Source: Pseudomonas fragi (GTDB lineage Bacteria; Pseudomonadota; Gammaproteobacteria; Pseudomonadales; Pseudomonadaceae). Taken from it: a DNA stretch of 64,000 nt. The position numbers and the translations under genes were made by a program. Positions 46,707 to 55,067 of this stretch are shown here, piece after piece. The notes below the pieces were generated by a model. The model did not search any database. It worked only from the letters and a program-made list of their open reading frames with translations, and was not told the DNA's origin. Every line of letters starts with the position of its first letter. Positions within the stretch are counted from its first letter, which is position 1. The stretch spans positions 4,883,001 to 4,947,000 of the forward strand of contig NZ_CP104861.1 of assembly GCF_025426255.1 (NCBI RefSeq), in the 5' to 3' direction.

Positions 46707-47410
46707 GTGTGTTTAATAATCTCAGTAGCCGCTGCCGCAGGCTGCGATCGAGCCCGAAGGGATCGCGCTTCTTCAAAACCGAAGGTCCTTCGGCCCTTAT
46801 CGCCGCCTGCGGCAGCGGCTACAGGGGGGCCGTGTTGTTGGTTTTGCTCGGCGTCACCCCGTTCGCTCACGCCTTCGACCTGCAACAACTGAGCGAGCAA
46901 CTGGCCAAACCTCAGGTCATTCACGGCGACTTCATCCAGGAAAAACACCTGCGCGCCCTGCCCAGGCCGCTGACCAGCACCGGCACCTTTGTGCTGGCCA
47001 AGGACCACGGTCTGCTCTGGCAACTGAAAACCCCGCTGCAACAGGATTACCGCATCACCGCCCTTGGCATCGCCCGGCGCAACGGTACGAGCTGGCAAAT
47101 GCTCCCCGGCAAAAGCGCCGGGGCCGAACAGAACCGTTTGTTTCTGGCTGTGCTGCAAGGCGACAGCAGCGGCCTGCAGCGCGATTTTGGCCTGCAACTG
47201 CAAGGCGAACCCGAGCACTGGAAGCTCACCCTGACTCCGCGCTCGCTGCTGCTCAAGCAAGTGTTCAAGCAGATCAACATTGACGGCGGCGAACTGGTGC
47301 AACGCATCGAGCTGCAAGAAACCCAGGGCGACAGCACCCTGCTGAAGATGCAAAACAGCGTCAGCAACCAACCCTTGAGTAGCGCGGAGCAGCACGATTT
47401 TGCGCAGTGA
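46703..47410 (+). CDS. LolA-like outer-membrane carrier protein with REP-encoded N-terminus
   Basis: 235 residues from the ATG overlapping the previous stop. The mature part FDLQQLSEQLAKPQVIHGDFIQEKHLRAL is the LolA-like (ApeL-type) periplasmic carrier found in APE clusters. The signal peptide hydrophobic core AVLLVLLGVTPFAHA is preceded by about 40 residues encoded by a REP pair at 46725-46822 (LSSRCRRLRSSPKGSRFFKT and on), which keeps the frame open. An in-frame GTG at 46832, right after AGGGGGG, could restart translation as a 192-residue protein, though with no positive charge at its N-terminus. Which start is used cannot be told. Confidence 0.85.
   Translation: MSVFNNLSSRCRRLRSSPKGSRFFKTEGPSALIAACGSGYRGAVLLVLLGVTPFAHAFDLQQLSEQLAKPQVIHGDFIQEKHLRALPRPLTSTGTFVLAKDHGLLWQLKTPLQQDYRITALGIARRNGTSWQMLPGKSAGAEQNRLFLAVLQGDSSGLQRDFGLQLQGEPEHWKLTLTPRSLLLKQVFKQINIDGGELVQRIELQETQGDSTLLKMQNSVSNQPLSSAEQHDFAQ
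46725..46822. repeat. REP pair inside the LolA-like gene
   Basis: GTAGCCGCTGCCGCAGGC at 46725-46742 and its exact reverse complement at 46805-46822. It lies entirely within the first 40 codons of the gene at 46703 and is read through without a stop. Confidence 0.92.
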
Positions 47411-49712
47411 ACACTGGTTGCCCCGTGGCTTTTTGATCCTGCTGCTGGCTGTGCTCGCGCTCGCCGGGTGGCAATGGCGTCACGGTGCACCGCTGTCGGC
47501 CAACCTGATGGAACTGGTGCCCGGGGATTCGCCCGACGCACTGGAGCTAAGCGCCGAACAGCGCATGCAAGAACCCCTGAACCGCGAAATGCTGGTGCTG
47601 GTGGGCAGTACCGATCGTCAGCAAGCCATCGCTGCAGCTGAGCAATTGGGCCAGCAGTGGCAAGCCAGCGGCCTGTTCGAGAAGGTGCAGTGGAACCTGC
47701 AGGCCGACCTTGCGGGCCTGCGCGAACAACTGCTGCGCGGGCGGCTGGCGATGCTCTCTGCAGCCGACCGCACGCAACTGATTGAGCACCCCGACGCTTT
47801 TGTCCAAGAGCGCGTACAGGCGCTGTTCGACCCCTTCACCGGCTTCAGCCTGGTGCCCAGCCAGGATGACTGGCTGGGCCTGACCGGACGCATCCAGAAC
47901 AGCCAGCCGCAACGCGGCGCTGTGCAACTCGATATTGGCAGCGGCGCCCTGATCGCCGATGCCGACGGCAAAAGCTGGGTGCTGCTGCGCGCCCGCACCC
48001 AAGGCAATGCCTTCGATATGAAGCTGCCGCTGCGGGTTGCCGAACTGCTTGAGCACAGCCGTGCGCAAGTCGCACCCGACAATGTGCAATTGCTCGCAGC
48101 CAGCGGTTTGCTCTACGCGGCCAGCGGGCAACAGCAGGCCACCCGTGAAATCACCTGGGTCGGCGGCGGGGCCACAGCGGGAATCCTGCTGCTGTTGCTG
48201 CTGGCGTTTCGGCGCTGGCGGGTGCTGCTGGCGTTTGTACCCGTGTTGGTCGGCATGCTGTTTGGTGCCGTGGCCTGCGTCGCGTTCTTTGGCAGCATGC
48301 ATGTGATGACGCTGGTGCTGGGCTCCAGCCTGATCGGTGTGGCGGTGGATTACCCGCTGCATTACCTGTCCAAGAGCTGGAGCCTGAAACCCTGGCGCAG
48401 TTGGCCCGCCCTGCGCCTGACCTTGCCCGGCCTGAGCCTGAGCCTGGCCACCAGTTGCATCGGCTATCTGGCCCTGGCCTTTACCCCGTTTCCGGCGTTG
48501 ACCCAAATCGCCATTTTCTCCGCTGCCGGTTTGGTCGGTGCGTATCTGAGCGCCGTGTGCCTGCTGCCCGCGTTGCTCAAAGGCGTGGAACTGCGCCCTG
48601 CGCAATGGCCGCTGCGTATTGCGCAATGGTTGCTCAACGTGCGCGAAGCCTTGCTCGAACGCATCCCAACCCCTGCTTTGCTGGCTCTGCTGCTGGCGTT
48701 TTGCGCAGCTGGTTTGTGGCAACTGACCAGCAAGAACGATATCCGCCAATGGGTCGGCGCCCCGCCGCAATTGCTCGCCGAGGCACAGGCCATTGCACGG
48801 ATTACCGGCTATCAGCCCACCAGCCAGTTCTTCCTGGTGCGCGCCGACAACGAACAGCAATTGCTGGAGCGCCAAGCCGCCCTTGGTGAGCGTCTGGATC
48901 AGTTGGTGCACACCGGCAAATTGCAAGGTTACCTGGCGCTGAACCAGTTGGTCAGCCTGCCCAGCGAGCAACAACGACTGCGCGATGCGCTGACCCAACT
49001 GGCGCAACACTGGCAACCGCTGCTGGAGCTGGGTGTACCCGAGGCCGCACTGAAAAACGAGCTGGTGCAATTGCAGGCGTTGCCCGAACAACATATCGAT
49101 GACGCGCTGAAAGGGCCGTTGGCCGAGCCTTGGCGTGCACTCTGGCTGGGTAAAAATGATGCAGGCGTCGCGGCAATGGTCAGCCTGCAAGGCTTGAGCA
49201 ATGCCAGCCTGCTGCGCGAGCAGGCGCAAAACCTGCCAGGCGTACAACTGGTCGACCGCTTGGGCGATTTGAACAAGGTGTTCGCCGCCACGCAAATCAG
49301 CGCCGCCGAATTGAAGCTGCTGTCCTGCGCCTTGATCGTATTGTTGTTGGTCGCGCCGTTCGGTGTTGGCGGGGCGCTGCGCATCGTCGCTCTGCCCCTG
49401 CTGGCCGCTCTGTGCAGCCTTGCCAGCCTCGGTTGGTTGGGCCAGCCGCTGACGCTGTTCAGCCTGTTTGGCCTGCTGCTGGTGACAGCGATCAGTGTCG
49501 ACTACGCGATCCTGATGCGCGAGCAGATCGGCGGTGCCGCCGTGAGCCTGCTCGGCACCCTGCTGGCGGCGCTGACTACCTGGCTTTCGTTCGGCCTGCT
49601 GGCGGTGTCGAGCACGCCTGCGGTCAGCAACTTCGGCCTGTCGGTCAGTCTTGGGTTGGCGTTCAGTTTTATCCTCGCGCCTTGGGCGGGCAAGCAGGAG
49701 CACAGCCAATGA
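47400..49712 (+). CDS. MMPL/RND-type exporter (ApeM-like)
   Basis: 770 residues. Two repeats of one helix plus a periplasmic loop plus five helices: LILLLAVLALAGWQWR at the N-terminus, then GATAGILLLLLLAFRRW and the cluster to about 420, and a second set from about 640 to the end. GSSLIGVAVDYPLHYL and LLLVTAISVDYAILM are the two TM4-like proton-relay motifs with Asp. Likely moves the polyene lipid to the outer membrane with the LolA-like partner. Initiates at TTG, overlapping the previous gene by 11 bases, with GGAG upstream. Confidence 0.87.
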   Translation: MRSEHWLPRGFLILLLAVLALAGWQWRHGAPLSANLMELVPGDSPDALELSAEQRMQEPLNREMLVLVGSTDRQQAIAAAEQLGQQWQASGLFEKVQWNLQADLAGLREQLLRGRLAMLSAADRTQLIEHPDAFVQERVQALFDPFTGFSLVPSQDDWLGLTGRIQNSQPQRGAVQLDIGSGALIADADGKSWVLLRARTQGNAFDMKLPLRVAELLEHSRAQVAPDNVQLLAASGLLYAASGQQQATREITWVGGGATAGILLLLLLAFRRWRVLLAFVPVLVGMLFGAVACVAFFGSMHVMTLVLGSSLIGVAVDYPLHYLSKSWSLKPWRSWPALRLTLPGLSLSLATSCIGYLALAFTPFPALTQIAIFSAAGLVGAYLSAVCLLPALLKGVELRPAQWPLRIAQWLLNVREALLERIPTPALLALLLAFCAAGLWQLTSKNDIRQWVGAPPQLLAEAQAIARITGYQPTSQFFLVRADNEQQLLERQAALGERLDQLVHTGKLQGYLALNQLVSLPSEQQRLRDALTQLAQHWQPLLELGVPEAALKNELVQLQALPEQHIDDALKGPLAEPWRALWLGKNDAGVAAMVSLQGLSNASLLREQAQNLPGVQLVDRLGDLNKVFAATQISAAELKLLSCALIVLLLVAPFGVGGALRIVALPLLAALCSLASLGWLGQPLTLFSLFGLLLVTAISVDYAILMREQIGGAAVSLLGTLLAALTTWLSFGLLAVSSTPAVSNFGLSVSLGLAFSFILAPWAGKQEHSQ

Positions 49713-50869
49713 TGACCATCGTATTCTGGTTGTTCGCCCTGGCCCTGTTTGCCGTGGCGACCCGGGTGGGCCGTCACTTTGGCGTGATCCCGATTGTCAG
49801 CCAGTTGCTGCTGGCGTCCATCGGCTTGCCGCTGCTGATGCTGTTCTGGATCGAACCGCACTGGCAGCTCAGCGGCGCGCAACTGGTCACGCCAGTGTGG
49901 CTTAAAAGTTTCTACAGCCTGAGTTTCGCCCTGTTGCTCGGCACCATCTTGAGCGACGTGATCGATCTGCGCATTGATCGTCAAAGCGTGAAAATCGCCC
50001 TGCCCAGCTTTGTCGTACCCTTCGCCTGCGGGCTGGCCTGCGCCGTGTGGTTGCTGCCGGAACAACCTTGGTTAAGCTCACTGGCCGTGGGCCTGGTCTT
50101 TGCCATCACCGCAATCCCGGTGTTGTACTTGTACTTGCGCCACATTGACTACCCGCCTGCCGCCACCCGCCGCTTGGTGCAAAGCGCGATCCTGATCGAC
50201 CTGACGTGCTGGAGCCTGTTTGGGCTGGCCCAGGGCAGCCTCGACTTCAACAGTTTGCTGCTGCCCATTGCCGGGGCCTTGCTGCCGCTGCTTCTGCGAA
50301 CCCTGCGCATTCGCCAGCCGCTGTGCTACAGCCTAAGCTTTTTCGCCTTGCTGGTGGTGGCCGAACATTACCGCCTTAACGCGCTGATTTTCGGCGTTGG
50401 CTACCTGATCTGCATGGCCTGGCTCAAGATGCCCTTGGTGATGCCGTTAAAAGCCCTATGGCTGGAACGCCTGCAAACCCACCTTGCGGTGCCGCTGATC
50501 CTCACGTTCGGCATAGTGCAGATCGATGTGCACAGTGCCCTGAGCGAGATCAGCGTGCTGCAGATGGCCGCGCTGTTGCTGTTGCCGATGGCCAGCAAAC
50601 TGCTGGGTAACTGGCTCGGGTTGAGCTGGGCCACGCCGTCCTTTGCAGGGGCCAGCAAATGGCGTGAAAGCCTGTTACTGAATATTCGCGGGTTGAGTGA
50701 AATAGTGTTCCTCAACCTGCTGCTGCAACAACAGCTCATCAGCCCGGCGCTGTACTTCGCACTGATGCTGATGGGCCTGATCGCCACGCTGTTACCGGCG
50801 CTGGCGGGCATGAATAAACCCCTTTTGAAGTCGGCTGTAATCCCCGGCAAGGAGCCTCTGTGTCAGTAA
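49709..50869 (+). CDS. cation:proton antiporter-like membrane protein
   Basis: 386 residues, about 12 hydrophobic segments (MMTIVFWLFALALFAVATRVG, IPIVSQLLLASIGLPLLMLFW and on). FAITAIPVLYLYLRHIDYP, a later QSAILIDLTCW and WRESLLLNIRGLSEIVFLNLLL match the helix order of CPA-type antiporters (KefB/NhaP). The usual acidic ND/DD pair is not obvious; AILIDL supplies one Asp. Between exporter and halogenase-like gene, with 4-base overlap upstream. Not a standard APE component as far as I know; a transport or ion-coupling role is inference. Confidence 0.75.
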   Translation: MMTIVFWLFALALFAVATRVGRHFGVIPIVSQLLLASIGLPLLMLFWIEPHWQLSGAQLVTPVWLKSFYSLSFALLLGTILSDVIDLRIDRQSVKIALPSFVVPFACGLACAVWLLPEQPWLSSLAVGLVFAITAIPVLYLYLRHIDYPPAATRRLVQSAILIDLTCWSLFGLAQGSLDFNSLLLPIAGALLPLLLRTLRIRQPLCYSLSFFALLVVAEHYRLNALIFGVGYLICMAWLKMPLVMPLKALWLERLQTHLAVPLILTFGIVQIDVHSALSEISVLQMAALLLLPMASKLLGNWLGLSWATPSFAGASKWRESLLLNIRGLSEIVFLNLLLQQQLISPALYFALMLMGLIATLLPALAGMNKPLLKSAVIPGKEPLCQ

Positions 50870-52107
50870 TGGAAATGGAACGTCGTCAGGTTGTGGTGAT
50901 TGGTGCCGGGCCGTCTGGCGCCATCGCCTCGGCCTTGCTCAAACGCAAGGGTCACGATGTGTTGATCATCGAGCGCCAGCACTTCCCGCGTTTTTCCATC
51001 GGCGAGAGCCTGTTGTCGCACTGCCTCGATTTCATCGAAGAAGCAGGCATGCTGGAAGCCGTGCAAGCCGCTGGTTTTCAGCTGAAAAACGGCGCCGCTT
51101 TTGCTTGGGGCGAGCAGTACAGCGCCTTCGATTTTGGTGACACGTTCAGCAACGGCAAACCCACCACCTTTCAAGTACAACGCGCCGACTTCGATAAGCT
51201 GCTGGCCGATCAGGCCGCCTTGCAGGGGGTTGAAATCCGCTACGGTGAGACCGTAATCGCCACCGATGTCTTGCGGGCCAAGCCGGTGTTGGAAGTTGAG
51301 CGCGAAGACGGCAGCCGCTATCAGGTCGAAACTGATTTTATCCTCGACGCCAGCGGTTATGGCCGTGTGCTCCCGCGTTTACTCGACCTTGAGGCACCTT
51401 CGAACTTCCCGGTGCGTCAGGCGATATTTACCCACGTTGAAGACCGTATTGATTGCGAAGGCTTTGATCGCAACAAGATCCTAATTACCACCCACCCGAC
51501 CCAGCGCGATATCTGGTTCTGGAGCATCCCGTTCAGCAATGGCCGCTGCTCGGTGGGCGTGGTCGCGGCGGCGGAGCATTTTGAGGGCCGCAGCGAAAAC
51601 CTCGACGAGTGCCTGCGCAGCTTTATCGACGAAACCCCAAGCCTGCAACGGGTGCTGGCCAAGGCCGTGTGGGACACCCCGGCGCGCACCATCGGCGGCT
51701 ACTCGGCCAATGTCAAAACCCTGCACGGGCCGGGCTTTGCGCTGTTGGGCAATGCTGCCGAGTTCCTCGACCCGGTGTTCTCCTCAGGCGTGACCATCGC
51801 CATGCGCTCGGCCAGCATGGCCGCTGGCGTGCTGCACCGTCAGTTGCAAGGTGAAGCCGTAGACTGGCAAACCGAGTTTGCCGAGCCGCTCAAGCGCGGG
51901 GTCGATACTTTCCGCTGCTACGTCGAAGGCTGGTACGCCGGCACCTTCCAGGACGTGATCTACCACCCTGACAGCTCGCCACACATTCGCCGCATGATCA
52001 GCTCGATTCTGGCGGGCTATGCCTGGGATGAAAACAACCCGTTTGTCAGCGAACCCAAGCGCCGTTTGCGCATGCTGTCGGACATCTGCGCCACGGAGTC
52101 CGCATGA
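50860..52107 (+). CDS. flavin-dependent halogenase-like oxidoreductase
   Basis: 415 residues from GTG, five bases after AAGGAG; an ATG 3 codons later is possible. Rossmann FAD motif VVVIGAGPSGAIAS (11-24), FSIGESLL, a lysine K76 in GFQLKNGAAFAWG where halogenases of the CmlS type have their active-site Lys, and WFWSIP at 219-224, matching the halogenase W-x-W-x-I-P signature. DPVFSSGVTIAMRSA is the C-terminal FAD loop. This argues for halogenation of the aryl head, as in brominated xanthomonadins; a hydroxylase is the alternative. Coupled to the methyltransferase by ATGA. Confidence 0.83.
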   Translation: MSVMEMERRQVVVIGAGPSGAIASALLKRKGHDVLIIERQHFPRFSIGESLLSHCLDFIEEAGMLEAVQAAGFQLKNGAAFAWGEQYSAFDFGDTFSNGKPTTFQVQRADFDKLLADQAALQGVEIRYGETVIATDVLRAKPVLEVEREDGSRYQVETDFILDASGYGRVLPRLLDLEAPSNFPVRQAIFTHVEDRIDCEGFDRNKILITTHPTQRDIWFWSIPFSNGRCSVGVVAAAEHFEGRSENLDECLRSFIDETPSLQRVLAKAVWDTPARTIGGYSANVKTLHGPGFALLGNAAEFLDPVFSSGVTIAMRSASMAAGVLHRQLQGEAVDWQTEFAEPLKRGVDTFRCYVEGWYAGTFQDVIYHPDSSPHIRRMISSILAGYAWDENNPFVSEPKRRLRMLSDICATESA

Positions 52108-52832
52108 AACCTTTGAGCGATACCTACGTAGAAGAAACCCGCCTGGGGTTCTGGTTTTTGCGTAGTCACACCTGGCAGCACCATGTGCTGCGGGTGGCGA
52201 TCAATGACCTGCGCAGCTTGTTCAGCGACCCGCTGCCATCGGCGCCAGTGATTCTGGATGCCGGTTGCGGCCAGGGCAAATCGTTCCAGTACCTGCACAA
52301 AACCTTCGCCCCCAAGCGTTTGATTGGGCTGGATGCCGATCCGCTGAGCCTGCAACTGAGCGGCGAAGAAGCCAAGCGTCAGGGCATAGACATCGAGCTG
52401 ATCGGCAGCGATTGCGCCGAACTTGATATACCGGACGCAAGCGTCGACATCCTGTTCTGCCACCAGACCTTTCACCATTTGGTGCAGCAGGACCGGGCGC
52501 TGGCCGAGTTTCACCGAGTACTCAAGCCCGGTGGTTACCTGCTGTTTGCCGAGTCCACCGAGGCCTATATCGACACGTGGGTGATTCGCTGGCTGTTCCG
52601 CCACCCCATGCACGTGCAGAAAAGCGCGGAGCAATACCTGGAAATGATCCGTGACCAGGGCTTCGAATTTGAAGCGCGGAACGTCTCGTACCCGTACCTG
52701 TGGTGGAGCCGCTCCAAGGATTTCGGCCTGCTCGAGCGTTTGGGCTTGCTTAAGCCAAAACCGGTAGGGCAACGGGAAGAAACCTTGGTTAATGTGGTAG
52801 CGCGCAAGCCCCAGCAAGGCACTAAACCATGA
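52104..52832 (+). CDS. class I SAM-dependent methyltransferase
   Basis: 242 residues. VILDAGCGQGKSFQYL is motif I, RLIGLDADPLSLQL motif II, and SVDILFCHQTFHHLVQQDRALAEFHRVLKPGGYLLF motifs III/IV of the UbiE type. Likely methylates the aryl head group (C- or O-methylation), as aryl polyenes often carry a ring methyl. Overlaps both neighbours by four bases. Confidence 0.85.
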   Translation: MKPLSDTYVEETRLGFWFLRSHTWQHHVLRVAINDLRSLFSDPLPSAPVILDAGCGQGKSFQYLHKTFAPKRLIGLDADPLSLQLSGEEAKRQGIDIELIGSDCAELDIPDASVDILFCHQTFHHLVQQDRALAEFHRVLKPGGYLLFAESTEAYIDTWVIRWLFRHPMHVQKSAEQYLEMIRDQGFEFEARNVSYPYLWWSRSKDFGLLERLGLLKPKPVGQREETLVNVVARKPQQGTKP

Positions 52833-53419
52833 TGAATGCGATCTCTATAGCCGCTGCCACAGGCTGCGATGGCGTGCGAAGCAGGCCCGTTTTTTTGAAG
52901 GCCCTTCGGCCCTTATCGCAGCCTGCGGCAGCGGCTACAAGGATCGGCGTCGCTCTGTGGATAGTCTTGCTCCTGTTACTCAGCGGTTGCACCAGCCTGC
53001 CGCTACCCAAGCACACGCCAACCCTGGCCTTGCCCATGCAGTTGCATATCCAGCGCGAACAGGCCGATCAGCGTCAGGACTGGTTGCTGGTGATCCAGCA
53101 GGAGAGTGCCGGGTTGCGCTGGTCATTGATGGACCCGCTGGGGATTCCACTGGCACGTCAGTTGCTGCAAGGCGCCAACTGGCACGCCAACGGTCTGTTG
53201 CCGCCCAACCCCGAGGCCCGCGAGCTGTTCGCCGCACTATTGTTTGCGCTAACCCCTGGGGCTGAATTGACGAATAATTATCCACAGGCAAAAACTGCGT
53301 CTGATCTGCGATTTATGGAACAACGCTGGCAAGTGCACTACCTGCAACCCCAGGTGTTTCGCATCGATATGAAAAACAATCTGCATTACACGGTCAGCCC
53401 GCTGGAGGCCGCCCCATGA
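52829..53419 (+). CDS. DUF3261 lipoprotein with REP-encoded N-terminus
   Basis: 196 residues. The recognisable part is the lipoprotein signal IGVALWIVLLLLLSGC with Cys at the lipobox, followed by a DUF3261-type domain (MQLHIQREQADQRQDWLLVIQQ, WSLMDPLGIPLARQLL). This family is a standard outer-membrane component of APE clusters (ApeN-like). Residues 7-36 are encoded by a 93-bp REP pair (52846-52938, exactly 31 codons) that pushes the ATG away from the signal core. No good internal start follows the repeat, so the extended signal peptide is probably made. Confidence 0.82.
   Translation: MMNAISIAAATGCDGVRSRPVFLKALRPLSQPAAAATRIGVALWIVLLLLLSGCTSLPLPKHTPTLALPMQLHIQREQADQRQDWLLVIQQESAGLRWSLMDPLGIPLARQLLQGANWHANGLLPPNPEARELFAALLFALTPGAELTNNYPQAKTASDLRFMEQRWQVHYLQPQVFRIDMKNNLHYTVSPLEAAP
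52846..52938. repeat. REP pair inside the DUF3261 lipoprotein gene
   Basis: TAGCCGCTGCCACAGGCTGCGA on the left and TCGCAGCCTGCGGCAGCGGCTA on the right, one mismatch between arms. 93 bp, divisible by three, with no stop in the coding frame. A GGCCCTTCGGCCC hairpin lies inside, as in the copy at 37297. Confidence 0.92.
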
Positions 53420-54603
53420 CTGCTTACCTCAATGCCCTTGGCGTGGTCTGTGCGCTGGGCCGTGGCTCGCAAGAAGTTGCCCGCAAGCTGTTTGCCGGTG
53501 ACTGCTCGGGCATGCAGCAGCAAAGCGGCTGGGTGCCCGAGCGCGCACTGACCATGGGTGCGGTAAGCGGTGATCTGGTAGCAATCCCGGCCACGCTCAC
53601 CCAACACAGCAGCCGCAATAACCAGTTGTTGCTCGAAGCCGCATTACAGATTCAAGGCGATATCGAACAGGCGATTCAGACCTTCGGCCGCGAGCGCATC
53701 GCCGTCGTACTGGGCACCAGCACCTCAGGTATCGATGAAGCCAGCCGTGGCATTGCTCACTATCTGCAACATCAGCAATTCCCCGCTGATTACGACTATC
53801 AGCAACAAGAGCTCAGCGCACCGGCTACATTCCTGGCCGAATGGCTGAACATCAGCGGCCCGGCCTACGTGATTTCCACCGCTTGCACCTCCAGCGCCCG
53901 CGCCCTGATGAGCGCCCAGCGGCTGCTGGACATGAACCTGTGCGACGTCGTGCTATGCGGCGGTGTCGATACGCTGTGCAAGTTGACGCTCAACGGCTTC
54001 TCTGCGCTCGAAGCGGTGTCCGATGAGCGCTGCAATCCGTTTTCGGCGAACCGTCACGGCATCAATATCGGCGAAGCGGCCGTCCTGTTCGTGATGAGCA
54101 AGCAACCCGCCAGCAGCCACTGCATCGCCTTGCTCGGCGCGGGCGCCAGCAGTGATGCCCACCACATTTCGGCCCCGGAACCCAGCGGGCGCGGCGCCGC
54201 CCAAGCCATGCACAAGGCCTTGAGCCGTGCGGGTGTGCAGCCGAAGCAAATCGGCTACCTGAACCTGCATGGCACTGCCACCCAGCACAACGACGCGATG
54301 GAAAGCCACGCCGTGGCCCTGGTCTTCCCCGAAGGCGTGCCATGCTCGTCAACCAAGCCCATGACCGGTCACACCCTGGGTGCGGCAGGCGCACTGGAAG
54401 CCGCCTTTTGCTGGCTCAGCCTGAACCACGGCGATGCCCTGGCGCCACACGTCTGGGATGGCCAACCCGACCCGGCGCTGCCCGCGCTCAACTGGGTAAC
54501 CCCCGGCCAGACCCTCGCCCCGACCCCGCAACGCTGCCTGATGAGCAACTCGTTTGCCTTCGGCGGCAATAACGTCAGCCTGATTATCGGAGACGCCCCA
54601 TGA
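53416..54603 (+). CDS. apeO: beta-ketoacyl-ACP synthase (ApeO-like)
   Basis: 395 residues. Catalytic Cys157 in ISTACTSSARAL, His in LNLHGTATQHND, and the Lys-His motif TKPMTGHTLGAAGALE, so the Cys-His-His triad is intact. In characterised systems the partner of the chain-length factor and main elongating enzyme. Coupled by ATGA to the lipoprotein gene before and the dehydratase after. Confidence 0.88.
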   Translation: MTAYLNALGVVCALGRGSQEVARKLFAGDCSGMQQQSGWVPERALTMGAVSGDLVAIPATLTQHSSRNNQLLLEAALQIQGDIEQAIQTFGRERIAVVLGTSTSGIDEASRGIAHYLQHQQFPADYDYQQQELSAPATFLAEWLNISGPAYVISTACTSSARALMSAQRLLDMNLCDVVLCGGVDTLCKLTLNGFSALEAVSDERCNPFSANRHGINIGEAAVLFVMSKQPASSHCIALLGAGASSDAHHISAPEPSGRGAAQAMHKALSRAGVQPKQIGYLNLHGTATQHNDAMESHAVALVFPEGVPCSSTKPMTGHTLGAAGALEAAFCWLSLNHGDALAPHVWDGQPDPALPALNWVTPGQTLAPTPQRCLMSNSFAFGGNNVSLIIGDAP

Positions 54604-55067
54604 TTGATTGGCCGCTCGCCGAATTGCTGCCCCACGCTGGTGACATGATCCTGATCGATCAGGTGCTGGCGTTTGATCAAGAACAGATTCAAACCCGCCT
54701 CACTGTGCGTGCAGGCGGTTTGTTCAACCGTGAAGACGCCAGCCTGCCCGCGTGGGTCGGTATTGAGCTGATGGCCCAGAGCGTGGCGGCGTATGCCGGT
54801 TGCCGCGCCCGCGTGCAAGGCCGTCCCGTGGAGCTGGGTTTCTTGCTCGGCACGCGTAAATTTGAATGCAATGTCGAACACTTCCCGTTGGGCAGCGAAC
54901 TGCATATCCACGCGCTGCGCTCGCTGGAAGACGACAACGGCATGGGCGTGTTCGAGTGCCACCTCACCGGCGCCGGCATTCATGCCAGCGCCCGCCTGAA
55001 CGTGTTCCGCCCACCTCAGGCCGAAAACTATCTTGCTCAAGTATCCCAGGAGACCCGCCATGACTGA
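54600..55067 (+). CDS. apeP: hotdog 3-hydroxyacyl-ACP dehydratase (ApeP-like)
   Basis: 155 residues. LLPHAGDMILIDQVL carries His12, and AWVGIELMAQSVAAYAG holds the central-helix Glu of the FabA/FabZ hotdog. Second dehydratase of the cluster besides the domain fused to the ligase; no enoyl reductase is present, which fits a conjugated polyene product. Overlaps both neighbours (4 and 8 bases). Confidence 0.87.
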   Translation: MIDWPLAELLPHAGDMILIDQVLAFDQEQIQTRLTVRAGGLFNREDASLPAWVGIELMAQSVAAYAGCRARVQGRPVELGFLLGTRKFECNVEHFPLGSELHIHALRSLEDDNGMGVFECHLTGAGIHASARLNVFRPPQAENYLAQVSQETRHD

